In this document: one piece after another, positions 42,998 to 51,596 of the stretch | Position numbering within the stretch: the stretch's first letter is position 1 | How the letters are laid out: every line of letters starts with the position of its first letter | NCBI GenBank assembly: GCA_965651265.1 | Contig: CBFGRV010000010.1 | Location: 1 to 64,000, forward strand | Direction: 5' to 3' | From: CBFGRV01 sp965651265 | GTDB lineage: Bacteria > Bacteroidota > Rhodothermia > Rhodothermales > VXPQ01 | Length of the DNA: 64,000 bases | Position numbers and translations under genes: made by a program | Notes under the pieces: model-generated | What the model saw: the letters and a program-made list of their open reading frames with translations, nothing else | Told to the model about the DNA's origin: nothing | Database searches by the model: none

Positions 42998-45298
42998 ATG
43001 CCTACCAAGAAAGACAAGAGCCGCCAGGACGAAGGAAACGGCCAGGAAGCGCTTTCGCTGCGTGATGCCAACGGATCGACCCCCGATTCCAGCGAGATCA
43101 CAGAGACGGAGCCGGTCGGCGATCTCGCAGGCGCCGCAGACGGGGCGATTGCGTCCATCATGGACGATTCTGCAGGCCGTGACGGGCGCGAAGAGGTAGG
43201 TACATCCGAGATCGACAGCGGCAAGGACGTCTCAAACGGGTACCCGCGACAGGAAGTCGATTACATCGGGGATTTTGACATCCAGCCGCTCACGCCGGCC
43301 GATTTCGACCGGCACACCCTGGAGCGGGCCTTCCGCACGATGCTACTCTCGCGCCGCCTGGACGAGAAGATGCTCACGCTCCTGAAGCAGGGCAAGGGCT
43401 TCTTCCACATCGGCTGCGCGGGCCATGAGGCGGCCCAGGCGGCCGTCGGTCTCTACGCGAGGCCCGGACACGACTGGTTCTGCATGTATTACCGCGACCT
43501 GTGCATGTCGCTCTCGCTCGGGATGACGTCGCGCGAGACCATGCTGGCCCACATGGCCAAGGCGGACGACCCAAACTCGGGCGGCCGGCAGATGTCCGAA
43601 CATTACGGGATTCGGCGCCTCAACATCATGACGACCTCATCCTCGGTGGGGTCTCAATTCCTGCCCGCCCTTGGTTTCGGCATGGCCGTGAAGCGGCGCG
43701 GAGAGGATGCCTTCGTGTACGCCTCCGGCGGCGAGGGTGCCACGTCCCAGGGCGACTTCCACGAGGCGATGAACTGGGCGACGCGCATCAAGGCACCTGT
43801 TCTCTTCTTCATCCAGGATAACAAGTACGCCATATCGGTCCCCGTCGAAGAGCAGACCGCGGGCGGAACGCCGTACAAGCTGGCCGCCGGCTACGAGGGC
43901 CTAAAACGCGCCCGCGTCGACGGCACGGATTTCTTTAAGGTGGCCGCGGTGGCCCGGGCCGCCATCGACCACATCCGCAGCGGAGAGGGGCCTGTGTGTC
44001 TCGTCGCCGACGTCGTTCGCCTGCTCCCGCATTCCTCATCCGATAATCACGCGAAATATCGCTCGCCGGAAGACCTCGAAAAGGACCGCCAGATCGATCC
44101 CATTGCGCGGATGGAGATGGCCCTCATCGAGTCGGGCATGTTCTCGCAGGAAGACATAGCTAACCTTCGCAAGGATGTCGCGAAGGAGGTCGACGAGGCG
44201 GCCAAATGGGCGGCGAAGCAGGCCGATCCGGATCCGTCGACTGCGACGACTCACGTCTATTTCGAAGGCGAGCTCGACATCGAATTCGAATCGTCCGAGC
44301 CCTCCGGCGAGCCGCAGGTGATGGTCGATGCTATCAACCAGGCGCTCAAGGAGGAGATGCAGCGCGACGAACGCATCCTGGTCTACGGCGAGGACGTGGC
44401 CGGGAAGAAGGGCGGCGTCTTCACGGCGACACGAGACCTTACCGATATGTTCGGCGCGGATCGCTGCTTCAATTCGCCGCTCGCGGAGGCTTCGATCGTC
44501 GGAACGGCGGTAGGGCTCGCCGCGGCAGGCTACAAGCCGGTCGTCGAGATCCAGTTCGCCGACTACATCTGGCCGGCGATGCAGCAGATCCGCAACCAGG
44601 TGGCGCCCTTCCGCTACCGATCCAACAATGCGTGGAGCTGCCCGATGGTGATTCGCGTGCCCTGCGGCGGCTACATCCACGGGGGGCTCTGCCACTCGCA
44701 GAACATCGAATCGATCTTCGGCCATTTCCCTGGCCTCATGGTCGCCATGCCGTCCACGGCCTCGGATGCGAAGGGGCTCCTCAAGACGGCCATCCGCGGA
44801 GAGGATCCGGTGCTGTTCCTCGAGCACAAAGCGTTGTACCGCATGGCCGCGGCGCGCACGCCGGCCGCCGGCGCTGATTATTATCTCCCATTCGGCGAGG
44901 CGCGGATCGTACGGGAAGGGTCGGATCTCACGATCGTCGCCTGGGGAATGCTCGTCCACAAAGCGCTCACCGTTGCCAGGCGCCTCGAGCGCGATCAGGA
45001 TGTCTCCGTCGAGGTGATCGACATCCGCACAATGGTGCCGCTCGACACGGAAACGATTCTGGCATCCGTCAAGAAGACGAACCGCGTCCTCGTTGCGTAC
45101 GAGGATCATGAGTTCACGGGATTCGGGGCGGAGATCGCCTCACAGATCGCCGACTCCGCGTTTGAGCATCTGGATGCTCCCGTGAAGCGAATCGCGGGCG
45201 CGTTTACGTACATCCCTTTTGCCGATCCCCTCGAGAAGGCCGTTCTTCCTCAGGATGACGACGTCTACCGGGCCGCGATGGAGGTGCTGGAGTACTAG
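42998..45298 (+). CDS. 2-oxoacid dehydrogenase E1, alpha and beta subunits fused (branched-chain/pyruvate type)
   Basis: This thiamine-diphosphate enzyme decarboxylates 2-oxoacids and feeds the lipoyl E2. After an acidic low-complexity leader of about 85 residues, the alpha part has FRTMLLSRRLDEKMLTLLKQGKGFFHIGCAGHEAAQ, the ThDP motif GGEGATSQGDFHEAMNWATRIKAPVLFFIQDNKYAIS. The beta part starts near residue 440 with MVDAINQALKEEMQRDERILVYGEDVAGKKGGVF and continues FNSPLAEASIVGTAVGLAAAGYKPVVEIQFADYIWPAM and VEVIDIRTMVPLDTETI. Fused E1 is common in Bacteroidota. ATG 42998 is preferred over TTG 42974. No E2 or E3 gene lies nearby. Confidence 0.93.
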   Translation: MPTKKDKSRQDEGNGQEALSLRDANGSTPDSSEITETEPVGDLAGAADGAIASIMDDSAGRDGREEVGTSEIDSGKDVSNGYPRQEVDYIGDFDIQPLTPADFDRHTLERAFRTMLLSRRLDEKMLTLLKQGKGFFHIGCAGHEAAQAAVGLYARPGHDWFCMYYRDLCMSLSLGMTSRETMLAHMAKADDPNSGGRQMSEHYGIRRLNIMTTSSSVGSQFLPALGFGMAVKRRGEDAFVYASGGEGATSQGDFHEAMNWATRIKAPVLFFIQDNKYAISVPVEEQTAGGTPYKLAAGYEGLKRARVDGTDFFKVAAVARAAIDHIRSGEGPVCLVADVVRLLPHSSSDNHAKYRSPEDLEKDRQIDPIARMEMALIESGMFSQEDIANLRKDVAKEVDEAAKWAAKQADPDPSTATTHVYFEGELDIEFESSEPSGEPQVMVDAINQALKEEMQRDERILVYGEDVAGKKGGVFTATRDLTDMFGADRCFNSPLAEASIVGTAVGLAAAGYKPVVEIQFADYIWPAMQQIRNQVAPFRYRSNNAWSCPMVIRVPCGGYIHGGLCHSQNIESIFGHFPGLMVAMPSTASDAKGLLKTAIRGEDPVLFLEHKALYRMAAARTPAAGADYYLPFGEARIVREGSDLTIVAWGMLVHKALTVARRLERDQDVSVEVIDIRTMVPLDTETILASVKKTNRVLVAYEDHEFTGFGAEIASQIADSAFEHLDAPVKRIAGAFTYIPFADPLEKAVLPQDDDVYRAAMEVLEY

Positions 45299-45415
45299 GA
45301 TTCGTGGCATCGATTGAGGTGCGGTGCAGGAGAACTAGGATTCGTGGCATCGATTGAGGTGCGGTGCAGGAGAACTAGGATTCGTCATCGATTGAGGTGC
45401 GGTGCTGGAGAACTA
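45298..45415. repeat. 40-bp tandem repeat starting on the E1 stop codon
   Basis: Two identical 40-bp units (45298-45337, 45338-45377) and a third of 38 bp (45378-45415) share GGATTCGT, ATCGATTGAGGTGCGGTGC and GGAGAACTA. The last bases of the E1 gene, GAGGTGCTGGAGTACTAGGA, resemble the end of each unit, so the array looks seeded by the gene's own 3' end. No gene is seen between 45299 and 45885. Confidence 0.9.
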
Positions 45416-45448
45416 GGATCCCGGCACTGCTAACAAACTAAGATCCCA

Positions 45449-45513
45449 GCATCAGTACCCAGCAGCCGTACCCAGCATCCGTACCCAGCATCCGTACCCA
45501 GCATCAGTAAACG
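45449..45513. repeat. 13-bp tandem repeat, five units
   Basis: Units GCATCAGTACCCA, GCAGCCGTACCCA, twice GCATCCGTACCCA and a diverged GCATCAGTAAACG lie head to tail, immediately after the 40-bp array. Confidence 0.9.
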
Positions 45514-45518
45514 TGCTA

Positions 45519-45854
45519 AGTATTCGGATCCCGGATTTTTGCAAACACTTTTCCGTCTCCTCTTCCAGTTTGTTCGTTACAACACCTAAGTCCGCGGATT
45601 AATTCGGATTTTTGCCACAGGAAAGGCATCCTTTGTTTGAACGAATAAATCCGAAGTCCCGGACGATTTGATTGTAGGTCCAAAATCGTGATGTTTGTTA
45701 TCACAATTAAATCCGAAGTCCCGGACAAATGGATTTACCGCTTTACAGCCGGAGATATCCGTTTGAACGATTAAATCCGAAGTCCCGGACGAATCCGATC
45801 GAGTCCGAAAAGCGGGGCTTTGTTACCACGAATAATCCGAACTCCCGGACAAAT
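45519..45854. repeat. Cluster of about six copies of a ~35-bp palindromic repeat family
   Basis: Direct copies lie at 45636-45669, 45694-45730, 45762-45794 and 45819-45854, each with TTTG at the left, core AATAAATCCGAAGTCCCGGA (or close) and CAAAT or GAAT at the right. The core contains the palindrome GTCC-C-GGAC and the pair TCCG...CGGA. Two diverged copies at 45519-45545 and 45586-45618 are inverted and could pair with the direct copies. The cluster ends 31 bp from the stop codon of the convergent TonB receptor gene. Another copy is at 50284-50320. Confidence 0.85.
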
Positions 45855-45885
45855 CCAGGTCCCCCTTTCCCCCCACACGACAATC

Positions 45886-48261
45886 CTACTCAAACCCAAT
45901 CTCAAGGCCTACGGTCGGCATGAAGGGAAGCTGGTCCTGGCGCTCGAGCGTGAAGGAATCGACGTAGAACACGTTTCGCCGGTCATATACGTTGATGGCG
46001 CCCACCATGAGTGTTACGGTGGCGTGGTCGAGCCGCCAGGTGCGCTCCGCGGAGACATCCAACCGGTGATAAGTCGGCAGGATGGAGTCGAATGGACGCT
46101 CGTAGATGACGCGCCGGGAATGCTCCAGCTCAAAGGCCGTTTTGATGTCATCCACCAGTGCAAATCCATCGAAGGCGAGCGGCCTTGTGTAGGGCAGCCC
46201 CGATCCGAATTGCCAGCGCGCGCTGAGCTCAAAGCCGGCTACTGAGGCGCTGATGAGGGCACCGAGCTGGTGCCTCCGATCATGCGGAGGACGATACCGC
46301 AGGCGCTCCGTGCCGTACCAGAGTGGTATCGCCTCGCCTACGGCCGAGTAGCGAGTGTTGGACCACCCGTAGGTCACGAGCGCGTAAATCGGCTCCCTCC
46401 GGACTTCCATGCGAGCCTCCGCGCCGAAGGATCGGCCCACGGCAGGCTGGAGGCGCGTGGTCAGGCGTGGAATGGCCGTCCACTCGGCGACAAATAAGTT
46501 GTCGAGGTGCTTGTAGAAGCCTTCGATGGAAAGCTCGATGCGCTGTGTTGGTGATGCGCGGTATCCGACGATCCCGTGAATGGCTCTGCCGAGGCGCCCG
46601 CGTAGAACGTCGTCGCTCAGCTGGTCGCTCGCATCTACGCCCGCGCGCGGAACGCCCGTCCAGGCCGTGAAAATACTCGCCGCATCCCGCCGGTCGCTGA
46701 CTCCGACGAGCTGTTGATTATAGCGGCCGATTGCGCCTGTAAAGTGGTGGATCCCGCGGTCCCAGCTGAGGCGAACCCGCGGCTCGAAGTAGGGATAGAT
46801 CTTGACGTCGTACCACTGCACTCGCATCCCGGCCGAAAGCGCGAGCCCCGATGCGAGTCGCAGGTCGGGCTCTACATAGAATCCCATGGCGGGGACGCTC
46901 CGGCTCTGGCGCGCGAGATTCTGGAAGATTCCGCCCAGGTTGCTTTTGACGCGGATAAAGGCGGCCTCCCATCCGGCTGAGGTGGACGAGCGTCCGCCGA
47001 AGAACGATCCCTCCGAGAAGGTGGCATCCAACCGGATCCTCGTCTCGTCGATCGAGGTCGACCGCACCGTGTCGCCCGGCGTGCCCTGCTCCATCTCATG
47101 GCGCGAGCGACTCAGCGTAAGCTGCGCCGCCAGCGGAAGTGCCCGGGGGAGCATTAGCCACTGCAGGCTTCCGCCCTCGTTGGACCATCGGATCTCCTGG
47201 TTGCGCTGGTCGTCGATTTCGTGGACGAGATCACCGCGGTCCCGCGTCCGAAGCACGGAGATCGAGACGCGATCGCGGCCGCTCGGCGTCACCTGCACCT
47301 TTCCGAACAGATCATCGAAGGAGAACGGCATGTCCTGATCGTAGATGTCGCGCCCCACGCGCTCGACCAGGCCCTGGCGTCCCGATATAAGAAAGGACGC
47401 CTTACCGGGAACGATGGGCCCTTCGAGATGGAGTGCTCCCAGGAACGGCGAAATGCCGGCTTGCCCACCGAAGCTCCGATTATTACCGGCACGGGAGCGC
47501 ACGTCGATCACGGAGGAGAGCCGCCCGGCGTACCGGGCGCCGAAACCCCCGGCGAAGAGATCCACGCGATCGATGATCTCTGCCGGAAAAGCCGAATAGA
47601 ATCCAAGAACGTGGAAGGGCTGGTAGACGACGATTCCGTCTAGCAGCGTGAGATTCTGGGAGGGCTCGCCGCCGCGGACGAAAAACTGCCCGCCGCGATC
47701 GCCCGTCGTCACGATCCCCGGGAGAGCCGAGAGGTAGCCGGCGAGATCGGCGGACAAATCGGGCGCGGGAATGAGCGCAATCTCAGCCGGTCGGATGCGC
47801 TGATGCCCGCTCGCTATATGCGCACCACCGAAGGCCCGCTCGCCCTCGACGACCACCTCCCCCAGCGCCTCCGCATCCGGTTCGAGCGCGATGGTGAGCG
47901 TACGGGCCTCGTCCGCGACGAACGTGAGCGTGTCGCGGTGCGAGTAGTACCCCACAAACGATATCTGAATCAGGTACCGCCCCGGCTCGATGCCGCGCAG
48001 CTGATAGATACCCCCGGCATCGGTAGCCGTGCCATACTCCGGTGCGCCCTCGTAGGAGGCCTGGTATAGCGCGACGGTCGCTCCCTCGAGCGGCTTGCCG
48101 TCCTCGACATCCGTCACGAAACCACTGATCCGCGCCGTCTGGGCCTGGACGCCCGAAACTGTCGCGCCCGACAGAAGCCATGCAGCCACGAGGATATGGC
48201 ACCTGCGGCGGAGGCGTCTCCGAAATGGGGGATCTGATATGGCCCTTAAATCGAGACGCAT
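45886..48261 (-). CDS. TonB-dependent outer-membrane receptor with carboxypeptidase-regulatory-like domain
   Basis: A signal peptide (HILVAAWLLSGATVSGVQAQ) is followed by a carboxypeptidase-regulatory-like domain (ISGFVTDVEDGKPLEGATVALYQ...GIEPGRYLIQISFVGYY), a plug domain (LPGIVTTGDRGGQFFVRGGEPSQNLTLLDGIVVYQPFH...GGFGARYAGRLSSVIDVRSR) and a beta-barrel ending LPFMPTVGLEIGFE with a terminal aromatic. The 791-residue length fits. It imports an unknown substrate across the outer membrane. Two DUF4249-like lipoprotein genes precede it in the same direction; the spacing to the nearer one is 59 bp and contains the 25-bp array. Confidence 0.93.
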   Translation of the reverse strand: MRLDLRAISDPPFRRRLRRRCHILVAAWLLSGATVSGVQAQTARISGFVTDVEDGKPLEGATVALYQASYEGAPEYGTATDAGGIYQLRGIEPGRYLIQISFVGYYSHRDTLTFVADEARTLTIALEPDAEALGEVVVEGERAFGGAHIASGHQRIRPAEIALIPAPDLSADLAGYLSALPGIVTTGDRGGQFFVRGGEPSQNLTLLDGIVVYQPFHVLGFYSAFPAEIIDRVDLFAGGFGARYAGRLSSVIDVRSRAGNNRSFGGQAGISPFLGALHLEGPIVPGKASFLISGRQGLVERVGRDIYDQDMPFSFDDLFGKVQVTPSGRDRVSISVLRTRDRGDLVHEIDDQRNQEIRWSNEGGSLQWLMLPRALPLAAQLTLSRSRHEMEQGTPGDTVRSTSIDETRIRLDATFSEGSFFGGRSSTSAGWEAAFIRVKSNLGGIFQNLARQSRSVPAMGFYVEPDLRLASGLALSAGMRVQWYDVKIYPYFEPRVRLSWDRGIHHFTGAIGRYNQQLVGVSDRRDAASIFTAWTGVPRAGVDASDQLSDDVLRGRLGRAIHGIVGYRASPTQRIELSIEGFYKHLDNLFVAEWTAIPRLTTRLQPAVGRSFGAEARMEVRREPIYALVTYGWSNTRYSAVGEAIPLWYGTERLRYRPPHDRRHQLGALISASVAGFELSARWQFGSGLPYTRPLAFDGFALVDDIKTAFELEHSRRVIYERPFDSILPTYHRLDVSAERTWRLDHATVTLMVGAINVYDRRNVFYVDSFTLERQDQLPFMPTVGLEIGFE

Positions 48262-48269
48262 CGAATATC

Positions 48270-48331
48270 TTCACGCCGGTATCTTGCCGTCAGTCTCACG
48301 CCGGTATCTTGCCGTCGATCTCACGCCGATT
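48270..48331. repeat. 25-bp tandem repeat, 2.4 units, covering a stop codon
   Basis: TTCACGCCGGTATCTTGCCG (48270), CTCACGCCGGTATCTTGCCG (48295) and a partial CTCACGCCGATTCATCA (48320) recur with a 25-bp period. The stop codon of the DUF4249-like gene (48321-48323) lies in the third unit. The array fills the gap to the TonB receptor start. Confidence 0.85.
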
Positions 48332-49211
48332 CATCATTGTCAGACGTAAAGCATGCCCTCTCGAGAGCCTGTCTCGACAGCTCGATGCGCGCCGCGTGAC
48401 GGTACCCGGCGCCGACGAAGCCAAAGCCGTTCTGAACATTGGACATGACGTTTGGCTCAGACAGGATGTGTCCGTCGAAAATTCCGTTGGGAGGATTCCA
48501 GTCGGTATCGCCCACAATGAAATGTAGATCTATGCCATCCAGACCGACGTAAGGAGGGCAATATGGTAGAGGCGCGATGGTAATCCCGCCGCAGTCGAAT
48601 AAAATGTCGAAGCGGTCCGATGAGAGGTTGATGTCCAGCTGCCAACCATCACCACTCGCATACTCGTCTCCTTCGTAGGAGAAGCGGTCGACCAGGACCC
48701 GGCATTCCGGATTTACATTGGCGATCCGGTAAATCACCTCGGATTTCAGCGGGCGGATTTCCTTTCCGTCGATGCGAATCACCGTGGCGCCCGGATTACT
48801 CTCGTCCACGACGGTCACGTTCACCGCCTCCGGCACGCGGACGTCCACGACGCTCGCCTCGCCATCGGATCGCCGTACCGCCTCAATTCGATACTCGTGC
48901 CCGTACTCTGCCCTGAACTCCGCCCAGAATACGTGTGCGTATTGGCCGCTCGACTCCTCGATCACCGAATCCCGCCACGCCACGTGCTCTCCCGTCTGGA
49001 GATCCGTTGAGAATACGTCGGCGTCCAGCGGCTCGGTGGATCCGAGCGTTGGAAAGCTCTCGACAGAGTAAACACGGATCGACTGAATCTCGAGCTGTGG
49101 ACTCATGACGCCGTACATCGAGAACGGACTGTCGGACGTGTCCCGCCGAGCCAGATCTTCCCGGCATCCTAAAAACACCAACGCGGAGAGAAGGAGAACC
49201 CTAACCAGCAC
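48321..49211 (-). CDS. DUF4249-like lipoprotein B
   Basis: A lipobox (LLLSALVFLGC, Cys16) is followed by an Ig-like region (SPFSMYGVMSPQLEIQSIRVYSVESFP...LDADVFSTDLQTGEHVAWRDSV), VPEAVNVTVVDES, and a C-terminal MSNVQNGFGFVGAGYRH. The layout is that of DUF4249 lipoproteins, surface partners of TonB receptors, though the match is distant. It is a clear paralogue of the gene at 49301-50221: many blocks (YGV, EPLDA, GE, WRDSV, DES, GFVGAGY) align. Confidence 0.75.
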   Translation of the reverse strand: MLVRVLLLSALVFLGCREDLARRDTSDSPFSMYGVMSPQLEIQSIRVYSVESFPTLGSTEPLDADVFSTDLQTGEHVAWRDSVIEESSGQYAHVFWAEFRAEYGHEYRIEAVRRSDGEASVVDVRVPEAVNVTVVDESNPGATVIRIDGKEIRPLKSEVIYRIANVNPECRVLVDRFSYEGDEYASGDGWQLDINLSSDRFDILFDCGGITIAPLPYCPPYVGLDGIDLHFIVGDTDWNPPNGIFDGHILSEPNVMSNVQNGFGFVGAGYRHAARIELSRQALERACFTSDNDESA

Positions 49212-49300
49212 AATTCTGCTCTGAGACGAACTCTTCCCATGACACTATAGGCCCGGTCAAGTGTAAAGGAAAGCTGGGGCCGATTCTGCGTCAACGAGAG

Positions 49301-50221
49301 TTATTCGCGTCGGCAGTCCACGCCATCGAGCATGCACGAACCGGCGACCAGCTCTTCAGACGGACACAGCAGCTCATCGATCCGGTATCCGGCCCCCACG
49401 AATCCATATCCATTCTCAACGTTGCTCATCGCAACCGGATTGGAGATCAAGTCGGGATCGAAAATGCCGTCGGGCGGCTCCCAGACAGGGTCTCCAATGA
49501 TCGCCCGCAAGCGGAGTGATTCGAGGATAACGAAGTCTTCGCGACAGATCCCGCCAAGCGTCATCTCCTGGCCATTGTACAGGAAGTTGATTTGAGTGGC
49601 GTCCCTGACCATGTTTATCGTGATGTGCCACCCATCCGCTTCCTGAACCTCGCTTCCGGCGTAGGAAATCGTGTATTCTCGGCGGTTGCGTTCCAGTTTG
49701 TAAACTCGGTACTTGATCTCGGGCGTAAGCAGGCGAGTATCTGCCCCTTCGACACCAATTCGTACCCGACCGGCATTCGACTCATCCAGAAGAGATATGC
49801 TGACCGGCTCCGGCACCTGCACCTCTACGCTGCTCGCGGCCCCGTCCGATCTTTCCACGACGAGACGATATCTCTCTCCGTGATCTGCGCGGAAGGGCGC
49901 CCAGTACGCGTGCGTGAAGCTCGAATCCGTATGCGCCAACACCGAATCGCGCCACATCGTCCGCTCGCCCGTCGATAGGTTGATGGAATACACGTTCGCA
50001 TCGAGCGGCTCCGGCGAGCCCTGCGACGGGAAGTCTTCGATCGGGTAAACCAGAACGGACTGCGTATCGTGATCGGGCGTGAAAACGCCGTAGATCGTGA
50101 ACGGGCGATCTGCGCCTTCCCTGGATCCCAGCCCCTCATCGCATCCCATCAGGATGGGCGCCGCGGCGAGGATCACAACGGCCAAAGTCGATGCCGCTAT
50201 TGAGAGTACATCATCCAGCAT
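49301..50221 (-). CDS. DUF4249-like lipoprotein A
   Basis: The signal ends in ILAAAPILMGC. The mature part has PFTIYGVFTPDHDTQSVLVYPIEDFPSQGSPEPLDANVYSINLSTGERTMWRDSVL and ends NVENGYGFVGAGYRIDELLCPSEELVAGSC. It is the upstream paralogue of the gene at 48321, 89 bp away, and the first gene of the set that ends with the TonB receptor. The C-terminus is Cys-rich (three Cys in the last 20 residues). Confidence 0.75.
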   Translation of the reverse strand: MLDDVLSIAASTLAVVILAAAPILMGCDEGLGSREGADRPFTIYGVFTPDHDTQSVLVYPIEDFPSQGSPEPLDANVYSINLSTGERTMWRDSVLAHTDSSFTHAYWAPFRADHGERYRLVVERSDGAASSVEVQVPEPVSISLLDESNAGRVRIGVEGADTRLLTPEIKYRVYKLERNRREYTISYAGSEVQEADGWHITINMVRDATQINFLYNGQEMTLGGICREDFVILESLRLRAIIGDPVWEPPDGIFDPDLISNPVAMSNVENGYGFVGAGYRIDELLCPSEELVAGSCMLDGVDCRRE

Positions 50222-50283
50222 TCATCGGATAAACCTGCTCCCAAGGTTTTCCTGCGTGCGTGTGGCCTCTCACCCAATTACAA

Positions 50284-50320
50284 TTCGTTCGAACAATTAA
50301 ATCCGAACTTACGGACAAAT
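50284..50320. repeat. Isolated copy of the ~35-bp palindromic repeat
   Basis: The core ATTAAATCCGAACTTACGGA differs from the 45.6-45.9 kb copies at three positions and keeps the flanks TTCGTTCGAACA and CAAAT. It lies 16 bp from the stop codon of the gene at 50337. Confidence 0.75.
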
Positions 50321-50336
50321 GCCGGGCCGCTCTAAT

Positions 50337-51500
50337 CTATACGCTCGCCAGCGCCTGATCCAGATCGTCGATCAAGTCTACCACGTCTTCCACCCCCACC
50401 GACAGCCGGATCAGCGAGTCCTCCAGTCCGACTCTGATGCGATCCTCGCGCGGCACGGAGGCGTGGGTCATGGAGGCGGGATGCTCGATGAGGCTCTCGA
50501 CGCCGCCCAGGCTCTCGGCCAGCGAGAAGATTTCGGTGCTCGAGAGCACGTGCATCGCCTTGTCAATGTCGTCATCGGCGAGCGAGAAGGACATCATCCC
50601 CCCGAAATCGCGCATCTGGCGTGAGGCCAGCTCGTGGCCGGGGTCGTCGGGGAGGCCCGGATAGTGCACGCGTCCCACTTTCGGATGCTCATCCAGAAAG
50701 GCCGCCACGTGCCGCGCATTTTCGCAGTGCCGCTCCATCCGGAGGTGCAGCGTCTTCGTGCTACGAAGCAGGAGAAAGCAATCCATCGGCGCGGGCGCCG
50801 CTCCGGTGGCCTTCACCTGAAACCGCAGCTTCTCCGCCCACTCATCATCATTCGTCAGCACGGCGCCACCGATCACATCGGAATGCCCGCCCAGGTACTT
50901 CGTCGACGAATGCACGGACAGGTCGGCGCCCAGCGCCAGCGGCTGCTGCAGGTAGGGCGATGCAAAGGTGTTGTCGACGGCCACGACCGCCCCCTTCGCA
51001 TGAGCGATCTCCGACAGCGCGGCGATATCCACCACCCGCATCAGCGGATTGGTCGGCGTCTCCAGCCACATCAGCGCGGTGTCGTCGGTTACGGCCCGCT
51101 CGGCCGCCTCCAGATCCGTCAAGTCCGCGAACGAGAACCGAATCCCGAACGGCTCGAAGACCTGCCGGAATAGGCGCACCGTGCCGCCGTAGAGATCGTC
51201 CATCGCGAGCACGTGCTGGCCGGGCCGAAGCGACTTGATGATGGCATCCGTCGCAGCCACGCCGGAGGCAAAACAGATCCCGTGAGCAGCATCCTCGAGT
51301 GCCGCCAGGTTTGCCTCGAGGGCCGTGCGCGTGGGATTGGAGACTCGCGAGTACTCGTAGCCCTTGTGGACGGTCGGCGCCTCCTGTACGTAGGTGGAGG
51401 TCTGATAGATCGGCGTCATGATGGCGCCGGTCGTGGGGTCAGGCCGCTGCCCGGCATGGATGGCCCGTGTCCCAAACCCCTGCTTCGTCTTGATCTGCAT
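50337..51500 (-). CDS. Cystathionine gamma-synthase/lyase family PLP enzyme
   Basis: This Cys/Met-metabolism PLP enzyme has GFGTRAIHAGQRPDPTTGAIMTPIYQTSTYVQEAP, YEYSRVSNPTRTALEANLAALE, the catalytic SSTKYLGGHSDVIGGAV Lys, PAPMDCFLLLRSTKTLHLRMERHCENA and GVESLIEHPASMTHASVPREDR. It could act as cystathionine gamma-lyase or -synthase, or as a methionine gamma-lyase relative; the sequence alone does not decide. The start 51500 is preceded by GAGGGG. Confidence 0.93.
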   Translation of the reverse strand: MQIKTKQGFGTRAIHAGQRPDPTTGAIMTPIYQTSTYVQEAPTVHKGYEYSRVSNPTRTALEANLAALEDAAHGICFASGVAATDAIIKSLRPGQHVLAMDDLYGGTVRLFRQVFEPFGIRFSFADLTDLEAAERAVTDDTALMWLETPTNPLMRVVDIAALSEIAHAKGAVVAVDNTFASPYLQQPLALGADLSVHSSTKYLGGHSDVIGGAVLTNDDEWAEKLRFQVKATGAAPAPMDCFLLLRSTKTLHLRMERHCENARHVAAFLDEHPKVGRVHYPGLPDDPGHELASRQMRDFGGMMSFSLADDDIDKAMHVLSSTEIFSLAESLGGVESLIEHPASMTHASVPREDRIRVGLEDSLIRLSVGVEDVVDLIDDLDQALASV

Positions 51501-51523
51501 ATCCCCTCGCTGGTGTATGACAA

Positions 51524-51554
51524 AGCCCGGACCCACGCGTGGCGGGCCCGGGCT
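51524..51554 (-). terminator. Possible terminator after the TPR lipoprotein gene
   Basis: AGCCCGG (51524-51530) pairs with CCGGGCT (51548-51554), with extra GC-rich pairing inside. On the minus strand it is followed by only TTTGTC, so the U-run is weak. It lies 43 bases after the stop codon at 51597. Confidence 0.45.
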
Positions 51555-51596
51555 GCTAATCGACGATGGAAATCTGATCCGGCTGCTCGGCCGCGA

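Noticed and set aside
44036..45109. 357-codon open frame on the minus strand
   Set aside because: Antisense to the fused E1 gene, whose thiamine motifs are clear.
45516..45728. 70-codon open frame in the repeat region
   Set aside because: Spans several copies of the ~35-bp palindromic repeat; no start signal; not a credible gene.
45298..45854. CRISPR array
   Set aside because: Units are contiguous or irregularly spaced, spacers are not unique and of constant length, and no cas gene is present.
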